From Adineta vaga (lineage: Eukaryota > Rotifera): 64,000 nt of DNA. Numbering within the stretch: the stretch's first letter is position 1; every line of letters begins with the position of its first letter. Location of the stretch: contig CP075492.1 of NCBI GenBank assembly GCA_021613535.1, positions 20,150,001 through 20,214,000 of the forward strand. Direction: 5' to 3'. Below the pieces are notes generated by a model. The model saw only the letters and a program-made list of their open reading frames with translations. It was not told the origin of the DNA and ran no database searches. Positions 20,176-32,899 of this stretch are shown here, one piece after another. The position numbers and the translations under genes were made by a program.

Positions 20176-20183
20176 TATAAAAA
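20176..20183 (+). promoter_or_regulatory. TATA box of the 20.3-kb gene
   Basis: TATAAAAA in the context CGAGTATAAAAAGAGC, 125 bp before the proposed ATG, with an unstructured A/C/T-rich leader following. Confidence 0.5.
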
Positions 20184-20307
20184 GAGCTTGCTCAACGCAT
20201 TCATCATTTCATTTGATCAACTTTCTCACATCACCTCAACGTGCTTATTCTCTCGAATCAACTAAACAAAAAAAGTTCTTCCTCATTCATCAAATCGAAC
20301 TTTCATA

Positions 20308-20672
20308 ATGGCATCTAATACTGCATTTAATAATGACCAACATGTAATATTATTCAAATATTTTTTTCATCTCTTAACATATTTTAATTGTAGATGAATA
20401 CGCCAGTTGCTATCCTAATTCCAATTCCAGCTATGATGCTTCCAGTTTTATTTCTGGGACCACAGTTTGTTCTGCCACAAAACGTTCAATGTTGTATGTA
20501 TTGTGGACAGAAAAGTCAGTCGTCTATAATTGAAAAAGAAGAAAAAAAGGTAGATGATGATGTTATATTCATAAAGGAAGAAAAAAAGGTAGATGATGAT
20601 GTTATATTCATAAAGGAAGGAAAGAGAATTAAGAACATCAAAAAGATTTGTTCTTCATCTATCTATCATTGA
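20308..20672 (+). CDS. Unrecognised small protein with tandem EEKKVDDDVIFIK repeats
   Basis: Exon 1 is 20308-20343 (MASNTAFNNDQH), intron 20344-20393 (GTAATA...TTGTAG), and exon 2 is 20394-20672. The frame joins to 105 aa. Residues 14-40 are hydrophobic and Pro-rich (VAILIPIPAMMLPVLFLG), followed by CCMYCGQ. Two perfect 39-bp repeats (20538-20576, 20577-20615) encode EEKKVDDDVIFIK. A third copy (20973-21011) starts the next open segment. The present stop (TGA, 20670) lies inside a 353-bp insert, so the original protein probably ran on into 20973-21287. Function unknown. Confidence 0.55.
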
Positions 20673-20972
20673 AAAAGTTGTATCATGGCTATCTTCTATT
20701 CCTTTAAATTCTTCTGTTCCTGATTATGATCTTGATGATGTTCTATTATTACAGTATTTTTCGGATACTTTTTGTTAAAGCTGTTGTTTTCTCTTTGTTT
20801 TCTCTTTACTCGTGATTGTTACTAATACTCTATGGATTTCTTTCTTTTTGTTGATTTTTCTGTGGTGTATCCACGTGTTCTCTTTCTATTTTCTTTCATT
20901 TGGTGACTTCATCGTTATCTTGTACTGTTAGGATCATATGATCGCAGTTATCAGCAAAATAAAAAAAAAAAG
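20620..20972 (+). mobile_element. Poly(A)-ended insert between 43-bp direct repeats, possible retrocopy
   Basis: The 353-bp insert ends in an A-rich tail (20956-20971) and lies between 43-bp perfect direct repeats (20577-20619 and 20973-21015). In its own frame it reads as a C-terminus (RELRTSKRFVLHLSIIEKVV..., ending FSDTFC, stop at 20776-20778) followed by an untranslated-like T-rich stretch. This fits a 5'-truncated reverse-transcribed message. A caveat is that the direct repeat is close to one unit of the host gene's own tandem repeat. Confidence 0.45.
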
Positions 20973-21287
20973 GAAGAAAAAAAGGTAGATGATGATGTTA
21001 TATTCATAAAGGAAGAAAAACACGACGATGTAGATATTTACAGCGACATTAAAATGGATGATTTATTTGAACAATTTGACACCGATGAACGTCAATTAAA
21101 TCACATTAATAATAATTACTGTAATAACTATTCACCAATTTCTACGTTCTATAATGGAAATGCAGAACTGAATCCATCGAATTTTAATGAATATCGAGAT
21201 CAATTTTTAAATAATCACATGGAAAAATGTTTCAATGACATCGATGAAGTGGTACAATACTTAAACAACGATATTAGTTTTGTCTGA
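20973..21287 (+). pseudogene. Displaced 3' part of the 20.3-kb gene
   Basis: It opens with the third EEKKVDDDVIFIK unit and continues EEKHDDVDIYSDIK, then MDDLFEQFDTDERQLNHI, an Asn-rich stretch and a closing amphipathic segment (EVVQYLNNDISFV). In frame with the 20.3-kb gene if the 353-bp insert is removed, so it is best read as that gene's original C-terminus. Its own Met at 21054 could allow separate expression. Confidence 0.5.
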
Positions 21288-21943
21288 ATCTAAAAAAAAA
21301 ATCAAACTATGCAATGAACTCTTACGATACATGTGTAAATATATGTTTATATGTATTAGACATGATTTATGGTAAAGATTTCTAACAGTAAAAATTTATC
21401 ATATCATATATTATTCATAGTTAGTGTTCTTATGTGTTAAAATGTACTTTTTAAAATTAAATAAAAATAATAAATAATCTATGTTATATATGCAAAAATG
21501 GGATATTCTATGACTTCCAACATCATCAAATTCACACAATGCTTCAAATCTATCTGTTGCAATAGATGCAAAAAATGGAAATTTGTCACTCAGTAATAAA
21601 AACTTGTTGTGACAGACTTAGAAATTTTAAATGAATTATGAGCATTCTTTTTCAAGTATAATTTTCATAATTTTTTTTCTAGCGTAACTTGGTCTATAAT
21701 ATCGGAGATATTCTTTTTTTCACAGTTCAGTGGAAGGTGTTAAATGAGTGCTTTTTCGTATATTTACTTGCGAACGATAAAACATATATCAATGGAAATA
21801 AAAATAACGATTCAATCAAATCTTCTTTAACATCGCATGTCGCTAGAACTCGATTATTATTTCTTTCATATTTATGTCGTACAATTTTTGATAAGTTCCT
21901 TACAATATTTCGAAAGACCACACTGTAAATAAAAAAGTTGCAG
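21288..21943. other. Intergenic AT-rich DNA
   Basis: Contains probable 3' flanking sequence (ATTAAATAAAAATAATAAATAA near 21460). The two overlapping ORFs at 21.7-22.0 kb have no recognisable character. Confidence 0.5.
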
Positions 21944-22254
21944 TACCGAACCCGTCGAAAAGGTTTCGTAGATTCTAAAAACTTAAGAATGCGACGACAG
22001 ATTGAATACAATGCTTTTCAAAATCTACGAAACCTAGAAAGGATCTGACGGTGGGCACAATCTCCAGACCATCGTCTGGGAAACTATTCTAAGTTCCGCA
22101 AAGCTAAAAAAGGTTTTCGTAAACGATGGTTCGGAAACTGTGCCCACCGTCAGATCCTTTCTAGGTTTCGTAGATTTTAAAAACCATTGCATTCGATTTA
22201 TCGTCGCATTCTAAAGCTTTTATAATCTACAGAACATTTTCGACGGGTTCGGTA
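21944..22254. mobile_element. Foldback MITE with TA-flanked CCGAACCCGTCGAAAA ends
   Basis: The left arm (CCGAACCCGTCGAAAAGGTT... to GGTGGGCACA near 22040) pairs with the right arm (TGTGCCCACC near 22138 to TTTTCGACGGGTTCGG at 22252), giving long imperfect inverted repeats around a loop of about 100 bp. TA flanks both tips, as expected for Tc1/mariner-type MITEs. No coding capacity. Confidence 0.75.
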
Positions 22255-22935
22255 GTGCACTTTTTTAGTTATACTGTAGTTTCAATATAAGTTGGTAGTT
22301 ACAATCTGACTTTTGTAATTGAGATGTGTCAGTATATTTCAACTCAGTTTCTTCGCCATATATCAGATTCGATACATCTTACATTCTAAGTTAGAATGAT
22401 CTTCAAAGTTAATAGTATATGATTGACGCCGTTGTGTGACAGATGTCTCCATAATGATGGTTAAATTATTCGTCGGATAATCCCATGGAAGCGTCATATT
22501 ATTGCAGGATTTTAATTCCGTCGTATCCAAATGGAACGTCATCGAATTACATGGCTTGGGAGTAAATAATCGACCATTGTTTAGATCGAAAGAGTTAATA
22601 AAAAATGAATGGAATAGTGGAAGGCGTCCGGTAAACTTATCAACTCAATATTAAATAATTTCACTAATATATTCCCCAAACTATGATCAAAAATATTTAA
22701 AATTTGGAATTGAAAATTCGTTTGTTCAGGTTCTTCCAATAAATAGCTTTTGTGCAACTCAGATTTATTTTTTGAAGAAAAATAAGTGAGCGTAAGGTTT
22801 AAATCCAGAAAAATATGGCACCCACCGACACCCTTACACCTACACCATATTGAATAGCACACAAAACTATTTATATTTATATTTTTGTCCACGTGCGACT
22901 GTTGAAGGTGAAATGTGTAACTAATGTTAAGAACT
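22255..22935. other. Intergenic DNA
   Basis: No gene recognised. Confidence 0.4.
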
Positions 22936-24417
22936 AGTAACGCTCGTCGAGGCAGACTCGCTTAACCCTCGACTGAAGAATTGACGAATGGAATTTGTTG
23001 ATTAGTTTTCCTATAATGCTTTTCTTTGCAAGTGCATATTTTTATAAACCAGGTATACTTGTTGAAGTAATCATTTGCTCCAACGTCCAATTTCTCATCA
23101 ACAAATATTTTTCCTTCTGGATCTAATCATTCGAGAGTATTCAAAGCATGAAAACTCTCATGTATTGTATTAACAATGAATCTAACATCAACGTTTACCC
23201 GTTCCTCGGTCTTTCTCCGACTGTTACCTCATAACTATCCGTTGCGATCCATAGTTTATTCTCGTGGCCAGCATAACTTGAATTACAATTAAAACACCAG
23301 AGAACTTATCCACCTATCGTACATAGATACGCGCTCAAATGACAGAATCGATTCAGTTATTTTGAAAGCTCATCCGAAACAGTTTAGGCTCAATACTCGA
23401 CGTTTTATTTTAAAACGGCTTGTTCGATAAGCGACTGGTCGTTCGTCGGTCTCCCTCCGGTCGACCACTCACGGCCAGTCGTTCCCAGGTTTCCCCCACA
23501 ATCAATCGTTCCCTCGTGGTTAAATTTCAGACGCAACAACTGCACTCAACTTTCAATCTTTTATCAGTTTGATTCTGAAAAACACTGTAAAGTGCGAAAG
23601 ATTTGTTAGATGTGTCCGTTTAAAAACACATTATGCAATGACTTTGCACAGATATTTTCGTTCCTTAGAGGTTTTCATGAATATAATATGGAAGAGTGAG
23701 CCAAAAACAAAACCAGTCATTTTTACAGATCGCTCAAAAAACACTCCTCCAGTTAGATTCACAATTACATCTTCTACATTGTAGTACATTTGAGTTTTTA
23801 ACGTACAAAACCGTTTACCGGTACCACTATAAGTACGATCTGAAGACTCAGTGGTACCCCCTAGTTTGGGACTTAAAGATTCTCTGTATATGGAAAAACC
23901 TGACCTGTGACATACGATAGATCTACATAGATGTAAACGAATTTCTGTTTTTTTCGTCACTTTTTTCGACACGATACCCTCCTTTCGGTCGACGGAGAGA
24001 GATCCTGAGAAAAGTTCGAAAAACTGACATCAAAATCGTGATCCTCGACTTCGATTACCCTTTGGTCAAGTTTTATAGAAAATATTAATAGTTGTTAATT
24101 AACTAGCTAATTAATTAATAATTAGTTAAAACTAACCTCATATTCGCGATCCTTGACCTCGATTACCCTTTAGTCAAGTTTAAAAAAAAATGTTAATAAT
24201 TAATAATTAATAAGCTAATTAGTTAATAATTAGTCAAAACTAACATCAAATTCGTCATCCCTGACCTCGATTACCCTCTTGGTTAAGTTTTATTGTGATT
24301 ACCGAAAAAATCTAGTTTTATGACCTTTGAACTTTGACCTTTGACCCTGACACCCACAAACAAACAGACATACAAACTATTTTTTTTCATATGACCCTCC
24401 TTTCAGTCGAGGGAATA
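22936..24417 (+). mobile_element. Repeat element E1 with shared termini and a 108-bp tandem array
   Basis: It begins AGTAACGCTCGTC..AGACTCGCT followed by CCCTCGACTGAAG. It ends with CACAAACAAACAGACATAC and then CTTTCAGTCGAGGG, which pairs with the start. The element at 59805-61152 has the same outer words but its own pairing sequence. Inside are three 108-bp tandem units starting at 24023, 24131 and 24239, each with GACNTCGATTACCCT. No coding capacity is convincing. Class unknown. Confidence 0.55.
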
Positions 24418-24916
24418 AACAAAACCTCATCTCGAAAAAAGCAAATATTGTTTCATTTGTGACGAACGTTTCATTCTGCTGAACGTAATAAATTGGATCT
24501 GAAATAGAATTCATAGCTACATTTTCAATCAGAACAAAAAACAGATACAACGTCTATTTGTTTTTTGAACTGGGAAAAGAATTACTTACCAATAGAGTTA
24601 AAATATGAAAAACAAATAATACGTTTCTGTGGATAGGTTAGAAAAGTCAATATAATAAACAATAATCTGACAAAGCGTATAGTTTAATATAATTATTAAG
24701 TTGACAACTCAAAAATAACGATTGATAAACATTGGACTTATATTTAGTTGATTATTTATTTCTAATAGAAGTTTGAATCAGTCAGTACTGGATATTTTTT
24801 ACAAAATTGATATTGAAAACAAACAGAAATATAAATAATTCGATCAATATCATCAACAAAATAAATATAAAAGACGATTATGAATTTTAAACATAAAACC
24901 TATAGAACTTCAGTAT
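24418..24916. other. Intergenic AT-rich DNA
   Basis: Nothing recognised. Confidence 0.4.
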
Positions 24917-24920
24917 TTAA

Positions 24921-27032
24921 CACATTCGAGGCGATTCAATTTTGGTAAAAAAAATTTTTTATTGATTGATTTTCATGTATATTTATCGTCGATAAATACA
25001 CTCATTGACCTTTTCAGTGAGTACAATAATTTTTTTTCTTTCGTCTTGTTAATATTCACATGTAGATTATCCTCTTTCTCATCGCATCTGCTAATTGTTT
25101 ACGTTTGTTTTTTTTTGTATATGTATTACGCAGTAGAAACGAGATAGTGAAATAAAATTTCGTTTTTTTCTTTTGCGTTCTCTTTGTAACATTATCTATG
25201 ATTCTTTTCTCTCATTTATATCAAAATAACTGAGGTTTTACGCTGATTTATATGTCGTCTGAAGAAACGAATACAGAAAATAGTGAAAACTCACTGAGTG
25301 ACGTGAGTTCCTTAGATAATAATTTTGCTGCAATGCAGTTCGAATCTTCAAGTTCCGACGAAGAAGTTACTGATGATGACTTAGATTCACAAGTCTGGAA
25401 TGAAATAGAACAAGAATCGGATGGTGAATTTCTAGAAGATCATGGAATCGTCGAAGAAATAACACCAACTTCGGAAGATAATACAATCAATCCTGTTGAT
25501 TGCTATCGACATTTTATTACTGACGAAATTATTAGTCTAATGGTTCGTGAAACGAATCGATATGCACAACAACACTTAAAAAACCAAGAACTTAGCAAAC
25601 GATCAAAAACCCTTCAATGGAAACCAAATACTCATGAAGAAATGCTAAAATTTTTGGGAATTATTATTCAGATGGGTTTGGTACAAAATGCCGAAAGTGG
25701 ACTATTACTGGAGTAAAAGTCAACTGTATGGATCGAAAATTATTCAAAACACAATGTCGAGAGACAAATTTGAATTACTTCTCAAGTTCTTTCATTTTTC
25801 GAACAACGAGGAAAACGATAGAAATCAAGACAGACTAGCGAAGTTGAATCCACTTTTGATCCTACTGAAAGCTAGATTTAAGTCGATTTATATGCCTTGT
25901 CCTGTCGTTACGGTTGATGAAACAATGGTACCGTGGCGAGGTCGACTCTCCTTCAAGCAATACATTCCAGGCAAAGCCCACAAATATGGAGTTAAAATGT
26001 ACAAAGCAGCAGACACCAATGGATATACTTGGAATTTTGTAATTTATACAGGAAAACAAAATCCAGTGGCTAACCTCGGACACTCCCAAACAGTTACCAT
26101 ACAATTATTAGAAGATCTTTTTGGATGTTATCGAACTGTAGTAGCTGACAATTTTTTTACGAATATTGCTCTCGCCAAACAATTATTGGAAAATGATACC
26201 TACCTCATTGGAACACTGAGAAGTAATCGTGTTAAATCCGGTAAAGAAGTTGTCCAGAAACAGCTCAAGAAAGGCGAAACTTATGGACTGCAGAACGGCG
26301 ATGGTATTAAGTTGATCAAATGGAAAGATAAAAGAGAAGTTTTGATGATATCTACCCTCTCATACATCTTCGCTCGTGGACATTAGAAAAACCACGTCAT
26401 CTAACGAACGGGTTATGAAACCAAAAGTTGTACTCGATTACAATAAAGGAAGACAAGGTACAGATTTGTCGGATCAACTATCGGCGTACTACACATGTCT
26501 AAGGCGATCGATAAAATGGTACCAAAGGGTGGCATTTGAATTGATATTTGGAACATCAATAGTGAATAGTTATTTGATATACAAGGAAAACTATGCAACA
26601 GATGACATAACGATCCTGCAGTTCCGTGAGAGTGTCGTGCGATCTTTACTCCTTGGTGTATCTATTGAAAATCTGAAACCCGGTCCAAGACAACAATCGA
26701 CAGGTCATCTGAAACGCAAACTAGCTGATCATAAGCTAGAGGAAATAGAAGGATATGCACGCAATGTTCGAAGACGCTGCACCGGCTGTTATGAAGAAGG
26801 AAGGAAAGTACAATCAAGAGAAGCGAGATATGCGGCAGCAAAAAAAGTAAAAACTTTTTGTTCTGAATGTGATAAGTTTTTTTGTATTGAATGTTTTAAC
26901 AAGAAGCATCGTGTTATGAAATAAAATATTTAACCTTTTGCCGAAGAAAAACGCAGAAGAAAGTGTTTTTCCCTACAGTTTCTTCTTAAAATATAGCGTG
27001 GCCCACCGGTGGGCCACATCGCCTCGAATGTG
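24921..27032 (+). mobile_element. piggyBac-like element pB2
   Basis: TTAA flanks at 24917-24920 and 27033-27036. Terminal inverted repeat CACATTCGAGGCGAT, 15 bp and perfect. Subterminal palindrome GTGGCCCACCGGTGGGCCAC (26998-27017) lies near the 3' end. It is a relative of pB1 (same CACATTC start, same palindrome style). Length 2112 bp. Confidence 0.92.
25252..26924 (+). pseudogene. piggyBac transposase pB2, two frameshifts
   Basis: Three open segments (25252-25716, 25688-26386, 26376-26924) together cover a full transposase of about 550 residues. There is an acidic N-terminus (MSSEETNTEN), then the DDE domain with TVDETMVPW, VVADNFFT and GTDLSDQLSAYY (all three Asp present), and a C-terminal Cys-rich domain (RRRCTGCYEEG...FCSECDKFFCIECF). 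The first shift is explained by an extra A in CAAAATG near 25688; the second lies near 26350-26370. Upstream DNA (25190-25251) is T-rich without a clear TATA. It is recently inactivated, or sequence errors mimic inactivation. Confidence 0.85.
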
Positions 27033-27036
27033 TTAA

Positions 27037-28163
27037 ATAACCAGCAGTCAAGAAATAATCATTTTGGCATATTTTACTCCATACTGAATATTTTATATCA
27101 AGAAACTCTTTATCTATTAGTGACTATTTGAAGCATCGAGCTTAATATCTCTTATCTTTCCATTCCTTTCGGTCATCTAATATTATTTTCTTTCGTACAA
27201 CAATCTCAAATTAACCAACGTAACTTGTAGCTTGAACGTTATTCTCTGATTCTTTGATAATTAGATAATATTTTCACATAGGTTTTTATATGCAGTGCCA
27301 TAGTGTCAAATCATTATGAAATAATTTATGATTCTCTTGGAAGAGTGTAAATCTTCTAGTAATTAATATAGAACTACTATTGAATTCAGAGAAGAGCTAT
27401 AGACCGATCAGATAATGTTCGAAACCATTGAAGGTTACGTATAGAATCTACCAAACCCTATTGATGCATCATTGATTTAAAATAGTTCGGTGTGAGAGTT
27501 ACAGAACTACTGAGAGCTATAAGTTCTACCTACCGAACTTTATTGTTGCATTGTATATTTAAAAGATTTCAGTGCAAGAGCTGCGCAACCATGTGTACTG
27601 TTCAAGACCATTAAAGGTTCGGTATTGAATCTTCCGAACATTACTGCTGCATTGTAGACTAAAAAAGGTTCGGTGTGAGAGCTACGGAACCATCAGCTAA
27701 TACTCAGAACTATTGAAGGTTATGTAATGAATCTACTGAACCTTTTAAGAAACTATCAAGGTTTCGAGTGTCTCATACGATACCATTGAGTAGGTCATCT
27801 AACTAACAGTGGTTCTATATTGCACGTTCGAAACCTTTTTGATGTCTACAAAACCATCATTGGTTCGGTATTCTTGTAGCCGAACCTTTCAAATGCATTT
27901 AAAGGCTTCATTAGTACTGTACAAAACCTTTCGAGCTATTGCGTATTTTACAAAACCTCTCGATAGATTATTGAGTGAAGTTCAGAACCTTGAAACACTT
28001 TGCAGTACCTCTTCATGGTACGGTATAATTCATACAAAACCCTATGAAACTTACGGAACTTAATTAAGATCTAAAAACACATCACAGAACTATTTTCAAT
28101 CTACGGAACTTAAAAACGTTTAGCAAAGCAATTCGAAACTTTCAAGGTTTCGTAGAGCACCAA
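27037..28163. repeat. Degenerate repeat region with GGTTCGGTAT / GAACC motifs
   Basis: From about 27420 to 27745 three diverged units of about 105 bp alternate GAACCATTGAAGGTT, a variable ACCGAAC-type word and TTCGGTGTGAGAGCTACGGAACC. Similar words continue to 28160. They resemble words in the MITE at 21944-22254. The right edge (28163) abuts the truncated pB3. Confidence 0.5.
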
Positions 28164-30402
28164 TTTTTTTTAGAGTGTATGATAATCTTGAAAACAACCA
28201 GAAACGCAAAGTCCCACATCGCATTCAGTACATTCGTATCTACTGTCAGTTCGCTTTTTAGTTCTTCTTGTTGTTTTCGCACAAACGACACATTTTCTTT
28301 GAGGATTTTGTTTGGTCAATGTTGAAGGTATAAGTGATGGAAAACGGCGAGCGATAAGTCTAACAGGATTGTCTCCAGTGGTTGGTCGTCCTGTCGGCGC
28401 TTTTGGTTTTCCGTAAGTTTCGATAATTTGACGAATCAGCTGTAATCGAAAGTCACAAGAATGAATCGTTTTACCAGTTTTTCGCTTGTATAGAATGTGT
28501 GAATTTAGGATGGATATATCCAGTAAATGGAAAAAGAGTTTTTTATACCATTTCACTGTCTTTCTGACACATTCAACATAACTAATCTGCATATCAGACC
28601 TATCAACAGCGCTCATATTTTCAATATAGTTCTTGACAGACTCAGGCTTCTGAATTTGTTCACCAGTAGCGTAGTGAACTTTTCCACTACTTGCCACCTG
28701 TGGTTTATGTGTTGTTGAGAGTATTGTAACTTCACATTTGTCGAACCATCGTTCACAAAGTAGAATATCAGTGTGTTGATGTTCGTATTCACCTCTTTTC
28801 AACTTATTCTTAAAATCTGGCATTCCGATTCGGTTTCGTCGAACTGTACGACATGCACCAGTAGAATTCGCATGCAACAGCTCGAAAAGACGTGGACTTG
28901 TGTACCAATTATCAACGAATAACTTATGACCTCTCTAAAGGTACGGTTGCATAAGTGTCATTATAATCGAACCTGGAATTCCGAGATGGTTATTACGTTG
29001 AATTTCTGTTTGAGATCCTGTGTAAATCACAAAGTCCAAAATAAATCCAGTACTACAGTCGCATCGAACAAATAACTTTATTCCAAAGCGACGTCGTTTT
29101 CATGGAATATATTGTTTAAAAGATAAACGTCCTTTCCAAAGTACTAAACTTTCATTGATACAGAGGTTTCTATACGGAATCATAATTTGTTTGAATTTTT
29201 CTTTCAAATGTTGAACAACAAATTTGATTCTGTATAATCTGTCACCTTTGGGTTGAGTTAGATCAGTGAAGTGCAGATATTTCAAAAGGAGCAAAAATCT
29301 ATCTCTCGGCATAATATCACTAAATATTGGCGTTGCAATCAAAGGATCAACGGACCAATAATCTTTGACTCGGAAATTTTTCATATGAGCCATCAACATG
29401 AAGGTCGCCAAAAAAAGATATATCTCTTCAAGATTAGTTGAATACCATTTAGCTTGATGTGGGGATGAATGCTTATCAGCAGAATCTACTTGAAATTGAT
29501 TTGTCTTATCAGCAGTCACCTGTATCAGTTCTGGATCAAAAACTATTTTGAAAAAGTCTAACGGTGTATTCTCATCTGGATTAGCAGTTACACCACAATT
29601 ATTGTCTTGAAATGAAAAGAAAGTTGGTCCAAAATTGCCTTTTTGCCACGATTTTGATGTGTGATTGTATGTGTGAACTGAAGGAGTATTTTCATCATCC
29701 TCGACATCCATCGCATCCTCAACATCCGAGTTACCAGAGTCGTCTTCACTTCCAGTTTCACCATCAGTTTCAATTTCTGATTCAGTTTCTGATTCATCAC
29801 TAGAAATCTCATCAATTTCATTGTAGCTGCGCTTTCTGGATGTTGCCATTTTGAATTAGAAAAGATGCAGAAAGCGTGTAAAGTGTTTTATTACGTTCTT
29901 TATTTAAAAGTCGTAGTTCACTACTACCAGATAAAAATACATTTATATATATGAGAGAATGCCATTCTCACGTTGTATCTTATTCGAATGAAGAACAAAA
30001 GAAAAAGAAGTAAAGAATGTGTATAATGAAAAACAAGATGTGATGTGAAAGAATGCGTAAAGACGTATGAAGATATGACTGTAACAATATGTATATAAAT
30101 GAAATCGACATGAAGACAATGTACTAGAAAATAAAGAAAATCCATAATGAAAGAGAATGCGTAGATAAATAAGAAATAAGCCGTATACGATATCAGTGGA
30201 AGATGACGTAAGGAAAGAACAGAAGTTATGGGTATAAGTGCAAAAGGAATAAGGTGAATAAGGTCATTGTATGAATAGTGATATAGCAGATTAACGATTT
30301 ATGTGGTGGCAACTCATAAAAAACATACAAACAGGTATATTTTAATTATTTACGAGCTTATTTGAAGCTGGACGTATATATACGTCGCCCGTCCCCAAGG
30401 GG
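28164..30402 (-). mobile_element. piggyBac-like element pB3, left end missing
   Basis: The right end is CCCCAAGGGG followed by TTAA (30403-30406), with a subterminal palindrome GACGTATATATACGTC (30371-30386) at the 5' side of the gene. No matching end is seen left of 28170; the element is cut by the degenerate repeat region just after the transposase stop codon. Confidence 0.75.
28170..29849 (-). pseudogene. piggyBac transposase pB3, dead
   Basis: Acidic N-terminus (SSDESETESEIETDGE), then a conserved core. The position expected to be the first catalytic Asp reads Asn (LCINESLVLWKGRLSF). A TGA follows at 29098-29100 after QYIP, then FGIKLFVRCD, another in-frame stop (TAG) near 28935, and the second Asp in KLFVDNWYTSP. 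VDRSDMQIS is the third Asp motif. The C-terminal Cys domain is clear (CVVCAKTTRRTKKR...YECTECDVGLCVSGCF). Two stops plus loss of the first Asp make it inactive. Confidence 0.85.
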
Positions 30403-30406
30403 TTAA

Positions 30407-31847
30407 TTGATACGGGTTCAATCGGATTGCATGTGTTGGCGTTTGGTTTGTGAGTATGGACGTTGATCAAAAGCAGCGGCCGTTGAACGTTGAACAAGAC
30501 CAAACATTCCATGATTATGTCGACTGGAATAGATCGATGGGAAGTGGGTGTGATGGTGGTAATATTTATTCATGCACGTGTAGCAAAGGTTAGCCTGATG
30601 ATGGTTATCGGTTCGAGAAAAAAAAAGATTTTGTTGAATTTCTTGTTTTAGATAATGATATTGCCTCGAATATATCGTCATCAACGGCATTGGCGTGGTG
30701 GTGGTGTTCCTGTGTGTTCTAACAACAGTTGTAGAGATCACATGTGGTAAGATGTGAATGATTATACTCTTTGAAACGTTCTCCCTTGTTGTATCTCATC
30801 GGTAGAGTATTGGTTTATTGACGAAATCACTCAACTGAAACAAAATGGTCGCGAATTAATAAACGAAAACGGATTGGACAAGATGGTGCTGCTTGACCTA
30901 TTCGAGAAGATCTGTATTATTAACGGATATGTCGTCGCCGCCACCGCATGGATTCTTCGTCTTTAATAGCGGCGGCAGCAGCAACAATAAGAACAACATG
31001 CTCCAACAAATGCCACGAAAATCACAGTGTATGTACATAATCTGGAGAGCATTAAGCGAGATGTTCGCATCGACAACTACAATATCAAATGCGCAAAACT
31101 ATGAGGTGTTATCGTCATGATCGAATCTATTCAACTGTACGAAGCACATTCTTCCAATTTTATGAACTGCATGCAATCGCCCTGGCTGAAAAACAACGGC
31201 GCCCCCTTAAGAAAGAATTCGACCTTATCGACGTTCATCTATTCGAAAAGAAAATACCATCAACCGATGCTGCTAATAGACAAATATGCGAGAACGAGAT
31301 AGATAAACAAGTATCTTTGTGTTTATCGGTATGTTCAACGTCGAAAGTAGTCTGCTTCTCAAGAATTTCTTTCGCCTCAATTCGATGAACTCAACTCATC
31401 CGATCCGGTATCGATCTATCAAGGAAATCATCTTGTCTTCAACCATCTGTTCATCAATTCGTATTGACTGGGCCTTCCGAAGCACCCTCAAAACATGGGA
31501 GAATTCCAACAAGTTATGTCTGTCTGTTCATCTTGTGATTGCACAAAAAAAAGAAGTTTGCTGACCTAGATAATGAAATAGCTTGTAAATGGTGTTGAAT
31601 AGTTGAAATTGAGTAGAAATGCGAGTAAATGATAGGAGAACGGATGGGGATATGATAAGATGAGGGTGAAGGCAGTGAGTGTTGAACGGTAAAACGGTGT
31701 GTGGATGGGGATATGACAAGATGAGGGTGAAGGGAGTGAGTGTATGAACGAATAAAGGTGTTGAAATATGTTCAGGGTGTAAATCCCACCTCTTCAGGTG
31801 ATTTCGTGCTGATGTAGTACTACTAGTTGAAGTACAGAACACTCACT
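30407..31847. other. Unrecognised region with broken coding-like stretches
   Basis: Short overlapping open segments on plus at 30893-31564 (for example YELHAIALAEKQRRPLKKEF and ENEIDKQVSLC) shift frame repeatedly and look like an old gene fragment I cannot name. Two 60-bp direct repeats (ATGGGGATATGA.AAGATGAGGGTGAAGG, starting near 31644 and 31704) follow. The His-rich minus ORF at 30418-30741 is not convincing. Confidence 0.35.
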
Positions 31848-32041
31848 GCCACATTGATACCTGTTACAAATACTATGATGCTATTACAACGGCAAAAGGA
31901 TTTGTCGACTACGTTTGCCACAAAATTAGTGCTAAAGTCAATGATCGATCCTGAAACAGGTGAATATACGTATGCGACGATCGCATCCGATGATTAATAA
32001 TTTTTTAACGAATATATGATATATCCGCATGTCGTTCTAAC

Positions 32042-32305
32042 ATGGACATCAAATTTATTTGGACAGGGAGCGATGCTAAAGCTCTCGTCTATTATATTAC
32101 AGATTATGTGACAAAATCCAGTCTTTCTTTTCACGACACATTCTCTCTCATACAAAAAAATGTTACATCATTCGGAGACATTTCGAATCAAACGGACAAT
32201 AAAGACAGTGCTATTGAAAGATCACGTAAATTCGTTTTACGTTGCTACAATACACTTGCGTCTCAACAAGAATTATCTGGAGTGCACGTTGCTTCTATCT
32301 TATGA
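32042..32305 (+). pseudogene. Helitron Rep-region remnant
   Basis: Reads DIKFIWTGSDAKALVYYITD, FHDTFSLIQKN and SRKFVLRCYNTLASQQELSG, then loses frame near 32297, after which MNRDDDYTTHKFQGL and IQTERYLQAELNELRVK follow in the other frame. These are the conserved words at the junction of the Rep and linker parts of animal Helitrons. Confidence 0.7.
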
Positions 32306-32899
32306 ATCGGGACGATGATTATACGACACACAAATTTCAAGGACTTATCTAATTCAAACTGAACGATACTTGCAGGCAGAATTGAATGAATTACGTGTCA
32401 AACGAAATCTAGAAACAAATTCATACGGTAGTATGATGATTGGTTGCAATTCATTTCTCTTATAGTTACATTTTTTCATATGAGAATTCTTCTTCTATCT
32501 TCAAACGCGAGGAGAGATAGAAAGAGATAGAGAGAGGGAGAAGAAGAAAGAGAAGAGAAGAAAAAGAAAAATCAATCAAGACATAATGTGCATGCTGTAA
32601 TGAGCGGAAGAATGAAAGAAAAAGAAGAGACAGTTGTTATATAAACAATCAATGAGATTAGAGGAAGGAAAAAGAATACGTTCATCACGTAGAAGACATA
32701 ATGAGATATTTAACACGATGTCCAGCTGTGATAAAAAAAATTGTTGTCACATCAAATATATCAAGTAAATAAGTCACAGGAATTGAATAGAGTTATTCCA
32801 GTAAAATTCTTCCCTTATTATTTAGAAACGTGAACATGTGCAATCATAAAAATCAAATCAACGAAAAAATATCTTTTCTTTTTTTCACACATAGATGTA

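Noticed and set aside
22581-23972. ORFs of 71-113 aa on both strands
   Set aside because: No recognisable domains; they overlap each other and lie in intergenic or element E1 DNA.
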